64,000 nucleotides of DNA, from NCBI RefSeq assembly GCF_000470775.1, contig NC_022438.1, positions 248,001-312,000 of the forward strand, written 5' to 3'. The translations under genes and the position numbers were made by a program. This document shows, piece by piece, positions 34,419 to 43,522 of this stretch. The stretch is from Leifsonia xyli subsp. cynodontis DSM 46306 (GTDB taxonomy: Bacteria > Actinomycetota > Actinomycetes > Actinomycetales > Microbacteriaceae). Under the pieces are notes generated by a model. The model was not told where the DNA came from and made no database searches. It saw only the letters and a program-made list of their open reading frames with translations. How positions within the stretch are numbered: position 1 is the first letter of the stretch; every line of letters begins with the position of its first letter.

Positions 34419-34577
34419 CTTCCACGTAAGAGTTTCGGCACTGCGCGACGTGTCCCGCCGGGCGGGAAGCCACCTGGGGTCACCCCTTAGGCCGGGGAGA
34501 CCTGTCCTGATCTTGGGCGTCTCTCGACGTCGTCAGATCAGTGGCCTGTGTTCACGCAGAAGCCTCACCTAACGAAG
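34419..34577 (-). ncRNA. M-box (ykoK leader) Mg2+ riboswitch
   Basis: Read on the minus strand from 34577, the sequence begins CTTCGTTAGGTGAGGCT and ends AACTCTTACGTGGAAG, closely matching the two sides of the M-box P1 stem in Bacillus mgtE leaders (CTTCGTTAGGTGAGGC and CTCTACGATTGAAG). Between them are GACGTCGAGAGACGCC, corresponding to the conserved GTC-N-AAAGACGCC core, then AGATCAGGACAGG. It is 74 bases upstream of the leader peptide ATG and 269 bases upstream of mgtA. M-box RNAs bind Mg2+ and repress downstream transporter genes. Between the M-box and the leader peptide, TCAGGC/GCCTGA forms a possible expression-platform hairpin. Confidence 0.85.
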
Positions 34578-34916
34578 TGCTCTGCTGCGAACATGGTAAC
34601 ACGCCTTCCCCGCGGAGAGCCACATCCTGAGCGTTTTCGAACAAACAATCGTTATGTCTCTCCTGCGCGCCCTCCACGCTCCCGCTCAATCGCCGCCCAG
34701 CCCTCTCCTCTGCGCCACTCAATGCACCGGGAAAACCACTCTCGCGCATGGCCCGGTGCTCGAGAGGTACAGATGCCGGCGATCTCCGCCGAACGCCCGA
34801 TCCCGAAACACCCGTTCCCTCCAGGAGTCGCCACGCTATCCCACCGCCGGACCGGCTCAGCCCTCGCGGGCATCGCGGCCGGTGAAGCCGGCGGACTCGA
34901 TTGTTCTCCGCACCGA
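34578..34916. other. Intergenic region upstream of the M-box
   Basis: No gene is supported. It must contain the promoter for the M-box-mgtA transcript (minus). A CACTCA at 34716-34721 and CACTCT at 34738-34743 are present but not near an exoprotein gene start. Nothing else is recognisable. Confidence 0.4.
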
Positions 34917-35303
34917 TCACGGAGCGGTCACCCGCACGCTGAAGCGGATGGGCTGGTCTCCGTCGTGGCGCAGCACGACCTCCGCTGTGCCGAGCCGCAG
35001 CGGGACGATCCCGGGATTGGTGGAGAACGTGCTGTGGACCGCACCGTCCTGGAAGCGCACCACCCCCGGCGGAGCGAGCGTCGCCGACCACCCCGTGACC
35101 GCGCTGTCGCCGGTGGCGATGTTCAGCGCGGTCGAGCGCGGCAGCTCGACGACGCGGCCCTCGAGCTCGCCGACGGCGACGGTCACCGGCGCTGCGACAG
35201 GGGTGGTCATCGCCGGAGACTCCGGGGATCCGGCGCATCCGGCGAGCGCCGAGACCGCCGCGCCGGCCGTCAGCACGGCGATCATCGTTCTTACGGCTCT
35301 CAT
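34917..35303 (-). CDS. Putative lipoprotein with Ig-like fold
   Basis: The 128-residue protein has a lipoprotein signal (TMIAVLTAGAAVSALAGCAG; lipobox LAGC), so it should be anchored at the outer face of the membrane. The mature part is beta-rich (VTVAVGELEGRVVELPRS, GIVPLRLGTAEVVLRHDGD), resembling a small Ig-like domain, possibly of the chagasin/inhibitor I42 type in outline; that parallel is weak. It is divergent from the LuxR-type gene at 35379 with a 75-base shared upstream region. Confidence 0.7.
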   Translation of the reverse strand: MRAVRTMIAVLTAGAAVSALAGCAGSPESPAMTTPVAAPVTVAVGELEGRVVELPRSTALNIATGDSAVTGWSATLAPPGVVRFQDGAVHSTFSTNPGIVPLRLGTAEVVLRHDGDQPIRFSVRVTAP

Positions 35304-35378
35304 ACGGCGTCCTTCCGTCCGATTCGATACCGCCTACGCTACGACAGCCCAAGGTCGTCGCGAGATTGGAGAGAACGA

Positions 35379-37895
35379 ATGATCTTCCTTTTCCCCCACG
35401 AGGTGAGCACGGTCGCACAGGCCGTCCGAGCCGGCCGATCGGTCGGCGTGTCGGGAGTGGCGGGCATCGGACTGAGCGCTCTCCTCGATCGCCTCACGAC
35501 CGTGCTGGAGCAAGAGGGCTTCCTCGTGATCGCCTTCCGCGGCACACCGATGCTGCCACGGGTGGAGCTGCTGACCCTCCAGCAGGCGGGCATCGACTTC
35601 CCGAACGGCAACTCCCGCTCCGTCTCCGCACTGATCGACCGGCTCTCCCAGGAGCTGATGTCGAGCAGCCTGCGGGCGATTCTGCTGGACGATGTGGAGT
35701 CGATGGACGCCACCTCGCTCGGCGTCATCCAGGTCGCCGCCGCGCGCACGGGCACGCCGATCGTACACGCACGACACGCGGGCGTCGACGTGCTCATCCA
35801 CGACGGTGTCCGGCTGACGCACTACTCCCCCGTGCAGGTCGTGCTGAATCCGCTCGACTTCGTCAGCGTGAGCACCCTGCTGGAATCGCGGCTCGGCGCC
35901 CCCGCGGATGTGGAGATCGTCTCACGGGTCTACGGCCGCTCCGGCGGTGTCACCGGGCTTGCCCTCGCCATCGTCGATGGCGCGCGCGACGCCGGCATCC
36001 TGAACCGGGAGAGGGCCAAATGGTCGATGCGCGGGTCGACGCTCTGGACGCCGACCGTGGGGGCGTGGCTCGACGCCAGGCTCTCGGCGCTGCGACCCGA
36101 GGACTGCGAGGCGCTCCGCCACCTGGCGCTGGCGCACGCGACACCCGACCAGGGCCTCTGCTCGCGGCTCGAGGAGGCACAGCTCACCACGCTCGAGAGC
36201 AGAGCGTTGCTGACGATCGCCCGTCACCGGCAGGGCGCGCGCTATTCGATCTTCCCGCCCGCGCTCGGCATCGATCTGCGACGCACGGCCGGCGGCGCCC
36301 GGCGGCTGGACCTCACTCAGAACCCCGAGCCCTCCGGCGCCGATGTCCCGGACGACTGCACAGACATCGCTGCCTCGGTGACCCACGCGCGGGATCGGCT
36401 GGATGAACGCCTGCTGCTCGAGAAAGCGGCGTGGGAGCAGTCGGGAACCGTGGGCTCCGCTCTCCCCTATCTGATCAGCCTCCTCCAGGCTCCCCGGACG
36501 GACCGCACCGTGGCATCGGTTCTCGAAAGCGTCGACCCTGCAACGGCAGCCTCGCCCGAGGAGCTGTTCGACCTCGTCTTCCTCCGCGAGCAGTGGCGGG
36601 CGTGCCAGAACAGCTACAGCCTGTCGTCACCGGGGCGCTTCGGCACCATGCTCGACCGCTATCCCGCCTGGGCCGAAGCCTTGGAGACGCTGACCGCGGC
36701 GCTCACCGCCGACGACAGCGAGGAGCGCCCGCCTGCGCTCGCACCCGAGCAGGACGTGCTGACGGCCCCGAGCGGCCCGGTGATCGCCGCCGCGCACGCC
36801 TACAATTGCCTGGCGCTCGGCCGGTTCGAGGAGGCCCACGAGTGGAGCGAACTCATCCCGGCCACCGATCTGGTGACGGTGAACCACTTCCGGGGGTTCA
36901 CCAGCGCCCTCAGCGACGCGGAGACAGGAGAGACGGAACAGGCGCTCGCCACGACCGCAGAGGAGATCGGAACCGCGGTCGAGACCGGCGACATCGGATC
37001 GGTGATTCGGCACTCCTACTCCGGCGCCCTCATCCTCCTCCGCGCGGGCCGCTGGCGGGCCGCCCTCGAGATCGTCGAACGGGGGCTGACGTTCGGGCCC
37101 TCCGGTCCGATCAACAGCCCCCACTACCGGGCGCTGCTCCACCTCGCCGCGCTCGTGCAGCTCTGGCTGGGGAGAGCGAAGACGGCGCGGCTCTTCGCCG
37201 AGCAGGCCGCGGATGTGCCCAGCCCCGAGCGTCGGCTCCCGGTGATGCAGGAAGGATTCGGAGACGTCATCGAACGCTTATTGCACGACGATCCGGCAGG
37301 GGCCACTGCGCAGGTCCGGACGCTCGCCTCCCGGCTGATCGCGCGCCACGACGTCTTCGCCGCCTCCCTGTCCCTGCTGCTCGTGCTGGTGCTGCACCCG
37401 GAGCCGGCGACCCTGGAGCTCTACGCCTCCATCACCCGGAGGGAAGGCCGGCCACACCCTTTCCTGGACATCGTCTCCGCCTCATTCGACCGCCCCGAGA
37501 GGCTCCACGCCCTCGTGGACGAGCTGCCCATCGAGCACCAGGACGCGGCGCTGGTGGCGCTGGTACTGAACACCCGGGCGAGCCAGGAGGGTCAGAGCGA
37601 GCGAACGAACGCCATCACGGCGGCGAGCGATGCGCTGCGAGCGCGGCTCGGCGTGTACTACCCGGACGAGCGCGACAACGGAAAGAAGCAGGGTCCGGCC
37701 ATCGACCCGCATGTGCTGTCGAAGCGCGAGCAGGAGATCGCCCGGCTCGCGCGCAGCAACTCGAACGCGGCCATCGCCGCGGCCCTCGACCTCAGCGTGC
37801 GGACCGTGGAGAGCCACATCCACAACGCCTTCAAGAAAACAGGGGCGACCTCGCGACAGGAGCTCGCCGAGCTGGTCGGCGAGCTCCTGTGCTGA
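35379..37895 (+). CDS. LuxR-type transcriptional regulator with lysine-less P-loop (paralogue 3)
   Basis: This 838-residue paralogue begins MIFLFPHEVSTVAQAVRAGR. Its P-loop-like segment SGVAGIGLSALL (25-36) has Leu where Lys is required. The Walker-B-like strand is AILLDDVESMD (100-110). The middle is helical and rich in Leu/Ala. The C-terminus is a LuxR domain (LSKREQEIARLARSNSNAAI, VRTVESHIHNAFKKTGATSR). ATG 35379 is preceded by GGAGAG. It is convergent with the operon containing the fourth LuxR-type gene, DsbA and a Cys-containing secreted protein. Compared with paralogues 1 and 2 it is more diverged, especially in residues 55-80. Confidence 0.85.
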   Translation: MIFLFPHEVSTVAQAVRAGRSVGVSGVAGIGLSALLDRLTTVLEQEGFLVIAFRGTPMLPRVELLTLQQAGIDFPNGNSRSVSALIDRLSQELMSSSLRAILLDDVESMDATSLGVIQVAAARTGTPIVHARHAGVDVLIHDGVRLTHYSPVQVVLNPLDFVSVSTLLESRLGAPADVEIVSRVYGRSGGVTGLALAIVDGARDAGILNRERAKWSMRGSTLWTPTVGAWLDARLSALRPEDCEALRHLALAHATPDQGLCSRLEEAQLTTLESRALLTIARHRQGARYSIFPPALGIDLRRTAGGARRLDLTQNPEPSGADVPDDCTDIAASVTHARDRLDERLLLEKAAWEQSGTVGSALPYLISLLQAPRTDRTVASVLESVDPATAASPEELFDLVFLREQWRACQNSYSLSSPGRFGTMLDRYPAWAEALETLTAALTADDSEERPPALAPEQDVLTAPSGPVIAAAHAYNCLALGRFEEAHEWSELIPATDLVTVNHFRGFTSALSDAETGETEQALATTAEEIGTAVETGDIGSVIRHSYSGALILLRAGRWRAALEIVERGLTFGPSGPINSPHYRALLHLAALVQLWLGRAKTARLFAEQAADVPSPERRLPVMQEGFGDVIERLLHDDPAGATAQVRTLASRLIARHDVFAASLSLLLVLVLHPEPATLELYASITRREGRPHPFLDIVSASFDRPERLHALVDELPIEHQDAALVALVLNTRASQEGQSERTNAITAASDALRARLGVYYPDERDNGKKQGPAIDPHVLSKREQEIARLARSNSNAAIAAALDLSVRTVESHIHNAFKKTGATSRQELAELVGELLC

Positions 37896-37905
37896 GGTCC
37901 GTCGC

Positions 37906-38562
37906 CTACTGCGACGAGCAGGACAGCTGCTGGTCCATCCAGTCCAGGGTCAGATCGACGCCGCGGCCCTGCGCCGCGCAGATGTCGATGGCACTGGCCG
38001 AGGTGGCAGCGATGGCGGCAGCGAGCGCAGCGGCGACCGCAGCGCCTCCCGTCGCGGCGGTGATGAGCGCGAGGATGGTCGTGACCGAAGCGCCCTCGTC
38101 CAGCGCGCCGATGATCTCCGCCGTGACGCAGGAGTCGGCGTCGTAGTCGACCTTCCACCAGTGCCAGGTGAAGCCGTCGGAGCCCGTGCAGGCCCGCAGG
38201 CCCTGGCCGAGCCCGGGCACAGCCGCGACCGGGACTCCGATGACGTCGCCGCCGCCCGCGGCGATGCCGGAGGCGAACTGCTCCAGGGTCGCCCGGTCGA
38301 CGTGTGCTGCGGACGCCCGATCGCCGCGCAGGGTCAGCACACCGGCGCTGCGGACGATGGCGCCCACTGTCACGAGCGCGGACCAGGCCCGCAGCGCGCT
38401 CGCGGCCTGTTCGGCCCGCACGGCCCGGCGCGGTCCGTCCGCCGCGAGCGGGACGGCACGGCTGACCGTCCCGGGAGACGCCGTGCGCGCGTCCGCTGTG
38501 GTCGCCGGCAGCGCGACCAGGCCGACGGCGAGCATGAGCCGCGTTCGCGTGCGCCGGATCAT
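37906..38562 (-). CDS. Secreted Ala/Gly-rich protein with four cysteines, bacteriocin-like C-terminus
   Basis: The 218-residue protein has a signal peptide (RLMLAVGLVALPATTADA). Residues 60-110 are helical; then come GLRACTGSDGFTWHWWKVDY and DADSCVTAEI, a long Ala/Gly-rich hydrophobic helix (TAATGGAAVAAALAAAIAAT), and a short end with DICAAQGRGVDLTLDWM and SCSSQ. Exactly four Cys occur, all after residue 120, enough for two disulfides. A membrane-inserting helix ending in a Gly-Val-Asp-Leu beta segment resembles secreted actinobacterial proteins of suspected bacteriocin type, but this is only a resemblance. Its ATG overlaps the stop of a DsbA-like gene by four bases, which would supply disulfide formation. 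Confidence 0.65.
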   Translation of the reverse strand: MIRRTRTRLMLAVGLVALPATTADARTASPGTVSRAVPLAADGPRRAVRAEQAASALRAWSALVTVGAIVRSAGVLTLRGDRASAAHVDRATLEQFASGIAAGGGDVIGVPVAAVPGLGQGLRACTGSDGFTWHWWKVDYDADSCVTAEIIGALDEGASVTTILALITAATGGAAVAAALAAAIAATSASAIDICAAQGRGVDLTLDWMDQQLSCSSQ

Positions 38563-39329
38563 CGCGCGGCCTCGATGGCGACGGCGAGCTGGGCGGGGTC
38601 GAGGATGCTGCCGCGGTACTGATGGCCGTTGATCAGAATGGTCGGCGTCCCTTCGAGCCGCGCGACATCCGAGTGCGGCAGCGGGCCGTTCAGATCGCGC
38701 GCCGTCTGGGCGGTGACGAATCCGGCCCACTTCTGGTCTGTCACGCAGCGCGACACGGCAGAGACATCCACCCCCGCGCTCGCGAACACATCGAGGATCG
38801 TCCGATCGCTGAGCCCGCCTCCCGTGACTTCATCGGGCTGACGGGCGAACAGGGCCCGGTTCGCGTCGAAGAACATGGCCGGCTGGCGCTCGGCCACGCA
38901 CACGGCGGCAGCCGCCGCCCGCGTGGCGTACCGGTGGTTCGCCGCCGAGTCCAGGATCGCCACCGGGTGGATGTCCACATTCACCCGGCCGGTGTCCGCC
39001 AGCGACCGCAGCAGCGGCCCGTCCGCCGCCTCGAACTGAGGGCAGATCGGGCACTGGTAATCCGCGTACACCGTGACGGTCGGCGCCGCCGAGCTCGTCG
39101 TGTGCGGTGCCGGAGTGCCTGCCACCGGCACCCGGAAGCCTCCCTCCGTCAACGCCGATGGACCGGCCGCGGCAGCGGGCGACGAGGCGTTCACATACAT
39201 CGCCGTTCCGCCCACAGCGCACGCCACGACGACCGCGGCGATCGCCGCGGCCTGCCAAGGCCCAGAGCCGTCCTGTCCTTCTCGATCGAACTGTTCGCAT
39301 GGGTTCTTCCTCTCTTCGATGGTGATCAT
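38559..39329 (-). CDS. DsbA-family membrane-anchored thiol oxidoreductase
   Basis: The 256-residue protein has one N-terminal membrane anchor (WQAAAIAAVVVACAVGGTAM) and an extracellular thioredoxin-like domain with YADYQCPICPQFE (CPIC active site), a helical insertion, and the cis-Pro segment RLEGTPTILINGHQYRG. It belongs to the DsbA/DSBA-like group found in actinobacteria, which oxidises exported cysteines. ATG 39327-39329 overlaps the stop of the LuxR-type gene; its own stop overlaps the next start. It is therefore coupled to the Cys-containing secreted protein downstream, its probable substrate. Confidence 0.88.
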   Translation of the reverse strand: MITIEERKNPCEQFDREGQDGSGPWQAAAIAAVVVACAVGGTAMYVNASSPAAAAGPSALTEGGFRVPVAGTPAPHTTSSAAPTVTVYADYQCPICPQFEAADGPLLRSLADTGRVNVDIHPVAILDSAANHRYATRAAAAAVCVAERQPAMFFDANRALFARQPDEVTGGGLSDRTILDVFASAGVDVSAVSRCVTDQKWAGFVTAQTARDLNGPLPHSDVARLEGTPTILINGHQYRGSILDPAQLAVAIEAAR

Positions 39330-41863
39330 TCGGTCAAGCGCTCCATCAGCCCGAGTTCTGCGGCGCGGATCAGCGCTGCGTCCCGCGAGCGGACACGAAG
39401 CTTGCGGTAGAGGGAGCGGGTCTGCGTCTTGACGGTGTTCACGGAGACCGAGAACTCCTGCGCGATGTCGGCGAGGGTCGCCGCGGACCCGAGGCGGTGC
39501 AGCACCAGGACCTCCTTCTGCGTGAGCCGGACGGCCGGGTGTTCGACAGCGGGCATGCGCAGCGCGAACGGCCACTCGGCCTCCGGATCGCCCCCTCCCG
39601 CCGTCAGCAGGGCGAGACGGGCGACGGCCGGCAGCAGCGCGAGCGGAGTGCGAAGGCCCCGCTCGGTCGCGGCCGCCACCGCCCGTCGCGCAGCCCCGGC
39701 CGCGTCCGCGTTTTCGCCGCACGCGAGCAGAGCCGCGGCGACCACGAGCGCGTGCAGGACATCGTCGGGGGACGATGTCTCGCCGGCCGTCCGCGCAGCG
39801 CCGTCCGGCTCCGAGATCGCCGCGACGCCTTTGCCGGCGAGCAGGGAGTGCAGCGCACGGACCCCGATCGGCGCACAGCCCGCCCGGAACAGGTCGCGCA
39901 ACGCCGTGTCCGCCGCCGTGCGATCGCCCGCGGCCAGCAGAGCCAGCACGCGAGTGATCGCGAGCCGATCCAGAACCTCCTGCGAGGCCGGACGGGAACC
40001 GCGCGCGGCGAGGGCGACGTCGATGGCGGCGGCGCACCGCTCGGGCCGGCCCCCGAACAGGAGCGCCGTCGCCCGGCAGTGCAGCACCGCTGCCCAGTGC
40101 TCGGGTGCGCGAGGCATCGCCGCCGCGCGCACCGCCATCCGCTCGGCGGCCTCCGGCTCGCCGTCCTCGATCAGGACCAGCGAACGGGCGAGGGCGTCGA
40201 ACAGCGATGCGCTCGAGGTGGGGTCCTCCGTGCGCGGTCCCAGGGCAGAGAGCGCGGACCGCGCTGCCACGATGTCGCCCCGGAACGCGAGAACGAAGGC
40301 GCGAACGGCGACGCAGTGCCGCCGATCCTGGGGATGCTCCGTGCTGCCGAGGGCCACACCGAGAGCGCAGGCCTCGAGCGCACGCTCGCTCCACGATCCC
40401 CAGTGGAAGGTGATCGCCAGTTGCGCGCAGAGTTCGGCGATCCGGGGCACCGCGGCGTCGCGGGAGCGGGCGAGCCCGGCGACCGTCAGCATCCCCTCCT
40501 CCGCCACGCGCAGGCTCGCCGCGGTGTCGCCCCCGAGCCGGAACGAGGCGCTCTCGGCGCACAGCACGAGCAGCCGCTCCCCCGGATCGTCGTCGCGTCC
40601 CCGTCTGCTCAGCGTGCGCGCGGCGAGGGCGAACCAGTGGACGGCGCGCTCATGCTGCTCCCGGGTGCTGAGAGCGAGGGCGTAGAGGACGGCGACGACA
40701 GGGAAGCGTTCCAGCGCTTCGCCGCCCAGCCGCTCCAGAAGATCCACCGTCGCCGCGGCGGAGATCGTGGAGAGCGGCTCCCACGCCTCCCGCGCGACAC
40801 GGGAGACGAGGAGCGGCTCGCGAGCGGCCACAGCCGCGTGCAGTGCGCGAACGTGGTCCCCGGTCTCCAGCGCCCACGAGCACACCACCCGAAGGGATCG
40901 CGTCGCCTCTCGCGGCTCGGCGCCCGTGTGCTGGCGTGCGAGCGCCACCGCCGCCGCGGGGTCCAGAACGAACTGGCGGCGCGGCCAGTCTCCGCGCCAG
41001 GTTCCGAGACCCTGCTCCTCGGCGGCACGGAAAAGCGGGTCCGGCGAGTCCAGCCCTGTCAGCCGGCGCGCGAGCTCCGAATCGCAGGGAGACACCGACG
41101 AGATCACCCGCAGGAAGCGCGTGAGTTCGGGACAGGGCTGCTCGCCGAGCTGGCGCCGCAACAGCGCTTCCGCGACCGCGTACGGGTCGAATCCGCGCCG
41201 GATGCCGACACCGGTCAGCCGGGCGGTGAGCGGAAGGACGCGCTCGCCCTCCTCCCAGGCCAGAACGGAGGGGCGCGGCGGCCGGTCCTCGCCCGCGATG
41301 GCGTCCACCAGCCGGGCGGACTCCTCCGCGGTGAACAGCAGATCGTCCGGACCGAGACACTCGACATCCAGAGACGCCGCGGCCGCCACATCCTCGAACG
41401 AGGTCAGCGCCCGCGTCCCGATCGCGACCTGCACCCGCGGGCAGGTCTCGAGCAGTCGCGCGATGTCCGGGTCCGCCGGCGCGCGCGCCGGGCAGTACCC
41501 GTCGAGCGTCAGCCGCACCGGCGGACCCGCTGTGCCGGCGAGGGCGAGCCGCACCGCGTCGAACGCGTCGGCGGGCGATATCGCGGGCGCGCCGAGCTGC
41601 GCTGCCACCGCCGCCCACAGCTGATCGGCGGCACGGTCCGCGTGCGCGGAGCCCGCCGTCAGCGTCACCCACAGCACCGTGTCGCCAGCGCTGCGACGGC
41701 GGGCACACCAGTCGGCGAGCAGCACGGTCTTACCCGAGCCCGCCGGCGCCCGCACGACAACCAGCGGAGCGGCGGCGTCCAGCCGCTCCGTCAGACGGGG
41801 ACGCGGCAGGAAGTGTACCGGACGCCGGGGCAGGGGCCGGGGCGCCATGAGCTCAGCGTCCAT
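39326..41863 (-). CDS. MalT-like LuxR-type regulator with canonical P-loop
   Basis: The 845-residue protein has a normal Walker A (APAGSGKTVLL at 39-49), a following strand LTLDGYCPARAPADPDIARL in the MalT style, a winged-helix and helical middle with TPR-like repeats, and a LuxR domain at the end (LTQKEVLVLHRLGSAATLAD, VNTVKTQTRSLYRKLRVRSR). MalT-type proteins are ATP-dependent activators. Unlike the three paralogues elsewhere in the window, this one keeps the P-loop Lys and does not align with them in the N-terminus. It overlaps the GH43 stop upstream and the dsbA start downstream, so it is part of a long operon. The start could also be ATG 41846-41848. Confidence 0.85.
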   Translation of the reverse strand: MDAELMAPRPLPRRPVHFLPRPRLTERLDAAAPLVVVRAPAGSGKTVLLADWCARRRSAGDTVLWVTLTAGSAHADRAADQLWAAVAAQLGAPAISPADAFDAVRLALAGTAGPPVRLTLDGYCPARAPADPDIARLLETCPRVQVAIGTRALTSFEDVAAAASLDVECLGPDDLLFTAEESARLVDAIAGEDRPPRPSVLAWEEGERVLPLTARLTGVGIRRGFDPYAVAEALLRRQLGEQPCPELTRFLRVISSVSPCDSELARRLTGLDSPDPLFRAAEEQGLGTWRGDWPRRQFVLDPAAAVALARQHTGAEPREATRSLRVVCSWALETGDHVRALHAAVAAREPLLVSRVAREAWEPLSTISAAATVDLLERLGGEALERFPVVAVLYALALSTREQHERAVHWFALAARTLSRRGRDDDPGERLLVLCAESASFRLGGDTAASLRVAEEGMLTVAGLARSRDAAVPRIAELCAQLAITFHWGSWSERALEACALGVALGSTEHPQDRRHCVAVRAFVLAFRGDIVAARSALSALGPRTEDPTSSASLFDALARSLVLIEDGEPEAAERMAVRAAAMPRAPEHWAAVLHCRATALLFGGRPERCAAAIDVALAARGSRPASQEVLDRLAITRVLALLAAGDRTAADTALRDLFRAGCAPIGVRALHSLLAGKGVAAISEPDGAARTAGETSSPDDVLHALVVAAALLACGENADAAGAARRAVAAATERGLRTPLALLPAVARLALLTAGGGDPEAEWPFALRMPAVEHPAVRLTQKEVLVLHRLGSAATLADIAQEFSVSVNTVKTQTRSLYRKLRVRSRDAALIRAAELGLMERLTE

Positions 41864-42869
41864 TCCGCCACACTCCGGTTCGCGTGTCGATGCTCCAGAC
41901 GTGCCGCTTGAGCAGCCTCGGGAGGCCGTTGTCGAAGCTCATCGGGTACCAGACCTCCGTCGAGTCGTTGAGATCGCCTCGCGTCCAGCGATCGCCGAGG
42001 TACACGTAGGTGGTCTGTTTGGTCCCCTGCACGGTGAGGATGCCGTCCGTCTGCGAACGGTAGGTCCTCGACCCCAGAGGGGCGAACAGCGACGGCGCCG
42101 ACCAGAAGCCGTCGAGGGCGGCAGCCGATTCCACGATGTTGTCGTTCATCCAGTATCCGGTGAGGCGGGAGCCGAACAGGTAGTAGCGGCCGTCGACCTT
42201 GGCCATCGCCGGCGCCTCGATCGAACGGTGGTCCGAGTTCTGCAGCGCCGCCACCGACCCGCCAGGCCCCGACGAGGGGACGACGCTGCGGTCTTCGCTG
42301 AGCAGGTAGGCCGTGCCGTCGTCGTCCTGGAACACGCCGATATCGCGCGAGGGATGCCCGAGCGGCCGGCTCGATCCGAGATAGTGGTAGGGACCGCAGG
42401 GAGTGGAACTGACGGCGACGCCGGCACGCGCCTCGGAGTAGTTCGCATCGTCGATGTGCATCCACATCACGTACTCGTGAGTGCGCGCGTCGTAGAGCAC
42501 ACGGGCGCGCTGGACCTTCGCCCCGGCTTTCAGGTCGGGAATCGTCGGCGATGCCGCCAGCGCGACCCCCTCCTCCCGCCAGTTCGAGAGCGTTGTGCTC
42601 GAATAGCAGAGCACGCCCCGGAACCCGCCGTTCCCGCGCTCGTCGTTGCCGAAGAGGTAGTAGCGGCCGTTCGCGTGGAGCACGCTCGACGTGTGCGCCT
42701 GGACGATGACGCCGTCCGAAGCGCTGGCCTGTGCCCATGGTTGGGATGCGGTCTTCCAGTGAACCCCGGAGACGATGGTCGCCACCGGGTCCGCCGCGGC
42801 CTGCGGTGCGGCGGCGAGAGCCGCGGCGGTGAGGGTGAGAGCGGTGAGGGTGCGTATCGGGTTAAGCAC
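41853..42869 (-). CDS. Secreted glycoside hydrolase family 43-like protein
   Basis: The 338-residue protein has a signal peptide (RTLTALTLTAAALAAAPQAA) and a five-bladed propeller pattern of GH43: SDGVIVQAHTSSVLHANGRY, KVQRARVLYDARTHEYVMWM, HPSRDIGVFQDDDGTAYLLS, IEAPAMAKVDGRYYLFGS. These match the exo-galactanase-like subfamilies of GH43. The usual acidic residues appear in SRDIGVF and EAPAM; the first catalytic Asp is in ASDGVIVQ. Likely substrate: plant arabinogalactan or similar beta-linked galactan. GTG 42867-42869 overlaps the preceding signal peptidase stop by eight bases. Confidence 0.8.
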   Translation of the reverse strand: MLNPIRTLTALTLTAAALAAAPQAAADPVATIVSGVHWKTASQPWAQASASDGVIVQAHTSSVLHANGRYYLFGNDERGNGGFRGVLCYSSTTLSNWREEGVALAASPTIPDLKAGAKVQRARVLYDARTHEYVMWMHIDDANYSEARAGVAVSSTPCGPYHYLGSSRPLGHPSRDIGVFQDDDGTAYLLSEDRSVVPSSGPGGSVAALQNSDHRSIEAPAMAKVDGRYYLFGSRLTGYWMNDNIVESAAALDGFWSAPSLFAPLGSRTYRSQTDGILTVQGTKQTTYVYLGDRWTRGDLNDSTEVWYPMSFDNGLPRLLKRHVWSIDTRTGVWRNGR

Positions 42870-43416
42870 TGTGCGTCACCGCCGTTGGCTCGCCCGCTGC
42901 CGCGGGCACCCGTTCGCGGTGTTTGCGGCGGGCGCTGGAGGCCAGCACGAAAGCGGCGAGCCCAGCGAAGAGCATGCCGCCACGCACGAACATGTTCTGG
43001 CTCACGGAGAACAGATACGCCGCGGTCCCCGTCAACCGGATTCCGGTCGGACGTCCGCTGAGGAGCGAGGGCGTCACCGTGCCCGGGTCGGGCAGGGCAT
43101 TGCCATCGCCCTTGGTGACGAACCGTTCCCCCGGCTTCACCTGGAGGATGCGGTGGACGTAGGGGCCCAGTCGCAGCGACGAGCCGCTGTAGTGCGCCAC
43201 GGCGCGTGCCGGGTCGACCACGACGATGTTCCCCGCGTGCAGAGCGGAGGCGTCGATGGTGTGGCTGACCAGCAGGATGTCTCCGCGCTGGTAGGTGGGG
43301 ACCATGGAGGTCCCGTTGACCGTCACGTAGTACCCGTTGGTGCTGACAGTGGCGAGGAAGGGCAGGGCGAGCAGTGCGATGATCGCACCGCCGACGATGT
43401 TGAGGGCGATTCTCAC
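42862..43416 (-). CDS. sipW: SipW-type signal peptidase I (cluster 3)
   Basis: The 184-residue S26B peptidase has an anchor (IVGGAIIALLALPFLATVST), nucleophile motif VTVNGTSMVPTYQRGDILLV, a likely His base in YVHRILQVKPG, and TKGDGNALPDPGTV. A C-terminal helix (FAGLAAFVLASSA) completes it. I chose GTG 43414-43416 because AAGGA lies five bases upstream; the open frame continues to 43512, but that extension lacks features. It follows the TasA-like gene at 43523 after a 106-base gap and precedes GH43, so it likely serves cluster 3. Confidence 0.85.
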   Translation of the reverse strand: MRIALNIVGGAIIALLALPFLATVSTNGYYVTVNGTSMVPTYQRGDILLVSHTIDASALHAGNIVVVDPARAVAHYSGSSLRLGPYVHRILQVKPGERFVTKGDGNALPDPGTVTPSLLSGRPTGIRLTGTAAYLFSVSQNMFVRGGMLFAGLAAFVLASSARRKHRERVPAAAGEPTAVTHSA

Positions 43417-43522
43417 GGGTTTCCTTAGGCCGGATTTCCTGAGGGAGAGGGACACGGGTTCGGAGAACGGCCATGACGCGGCGCCACCACCGAGGAGACG
43501 ACGCCACGCCACAAACCGGACC

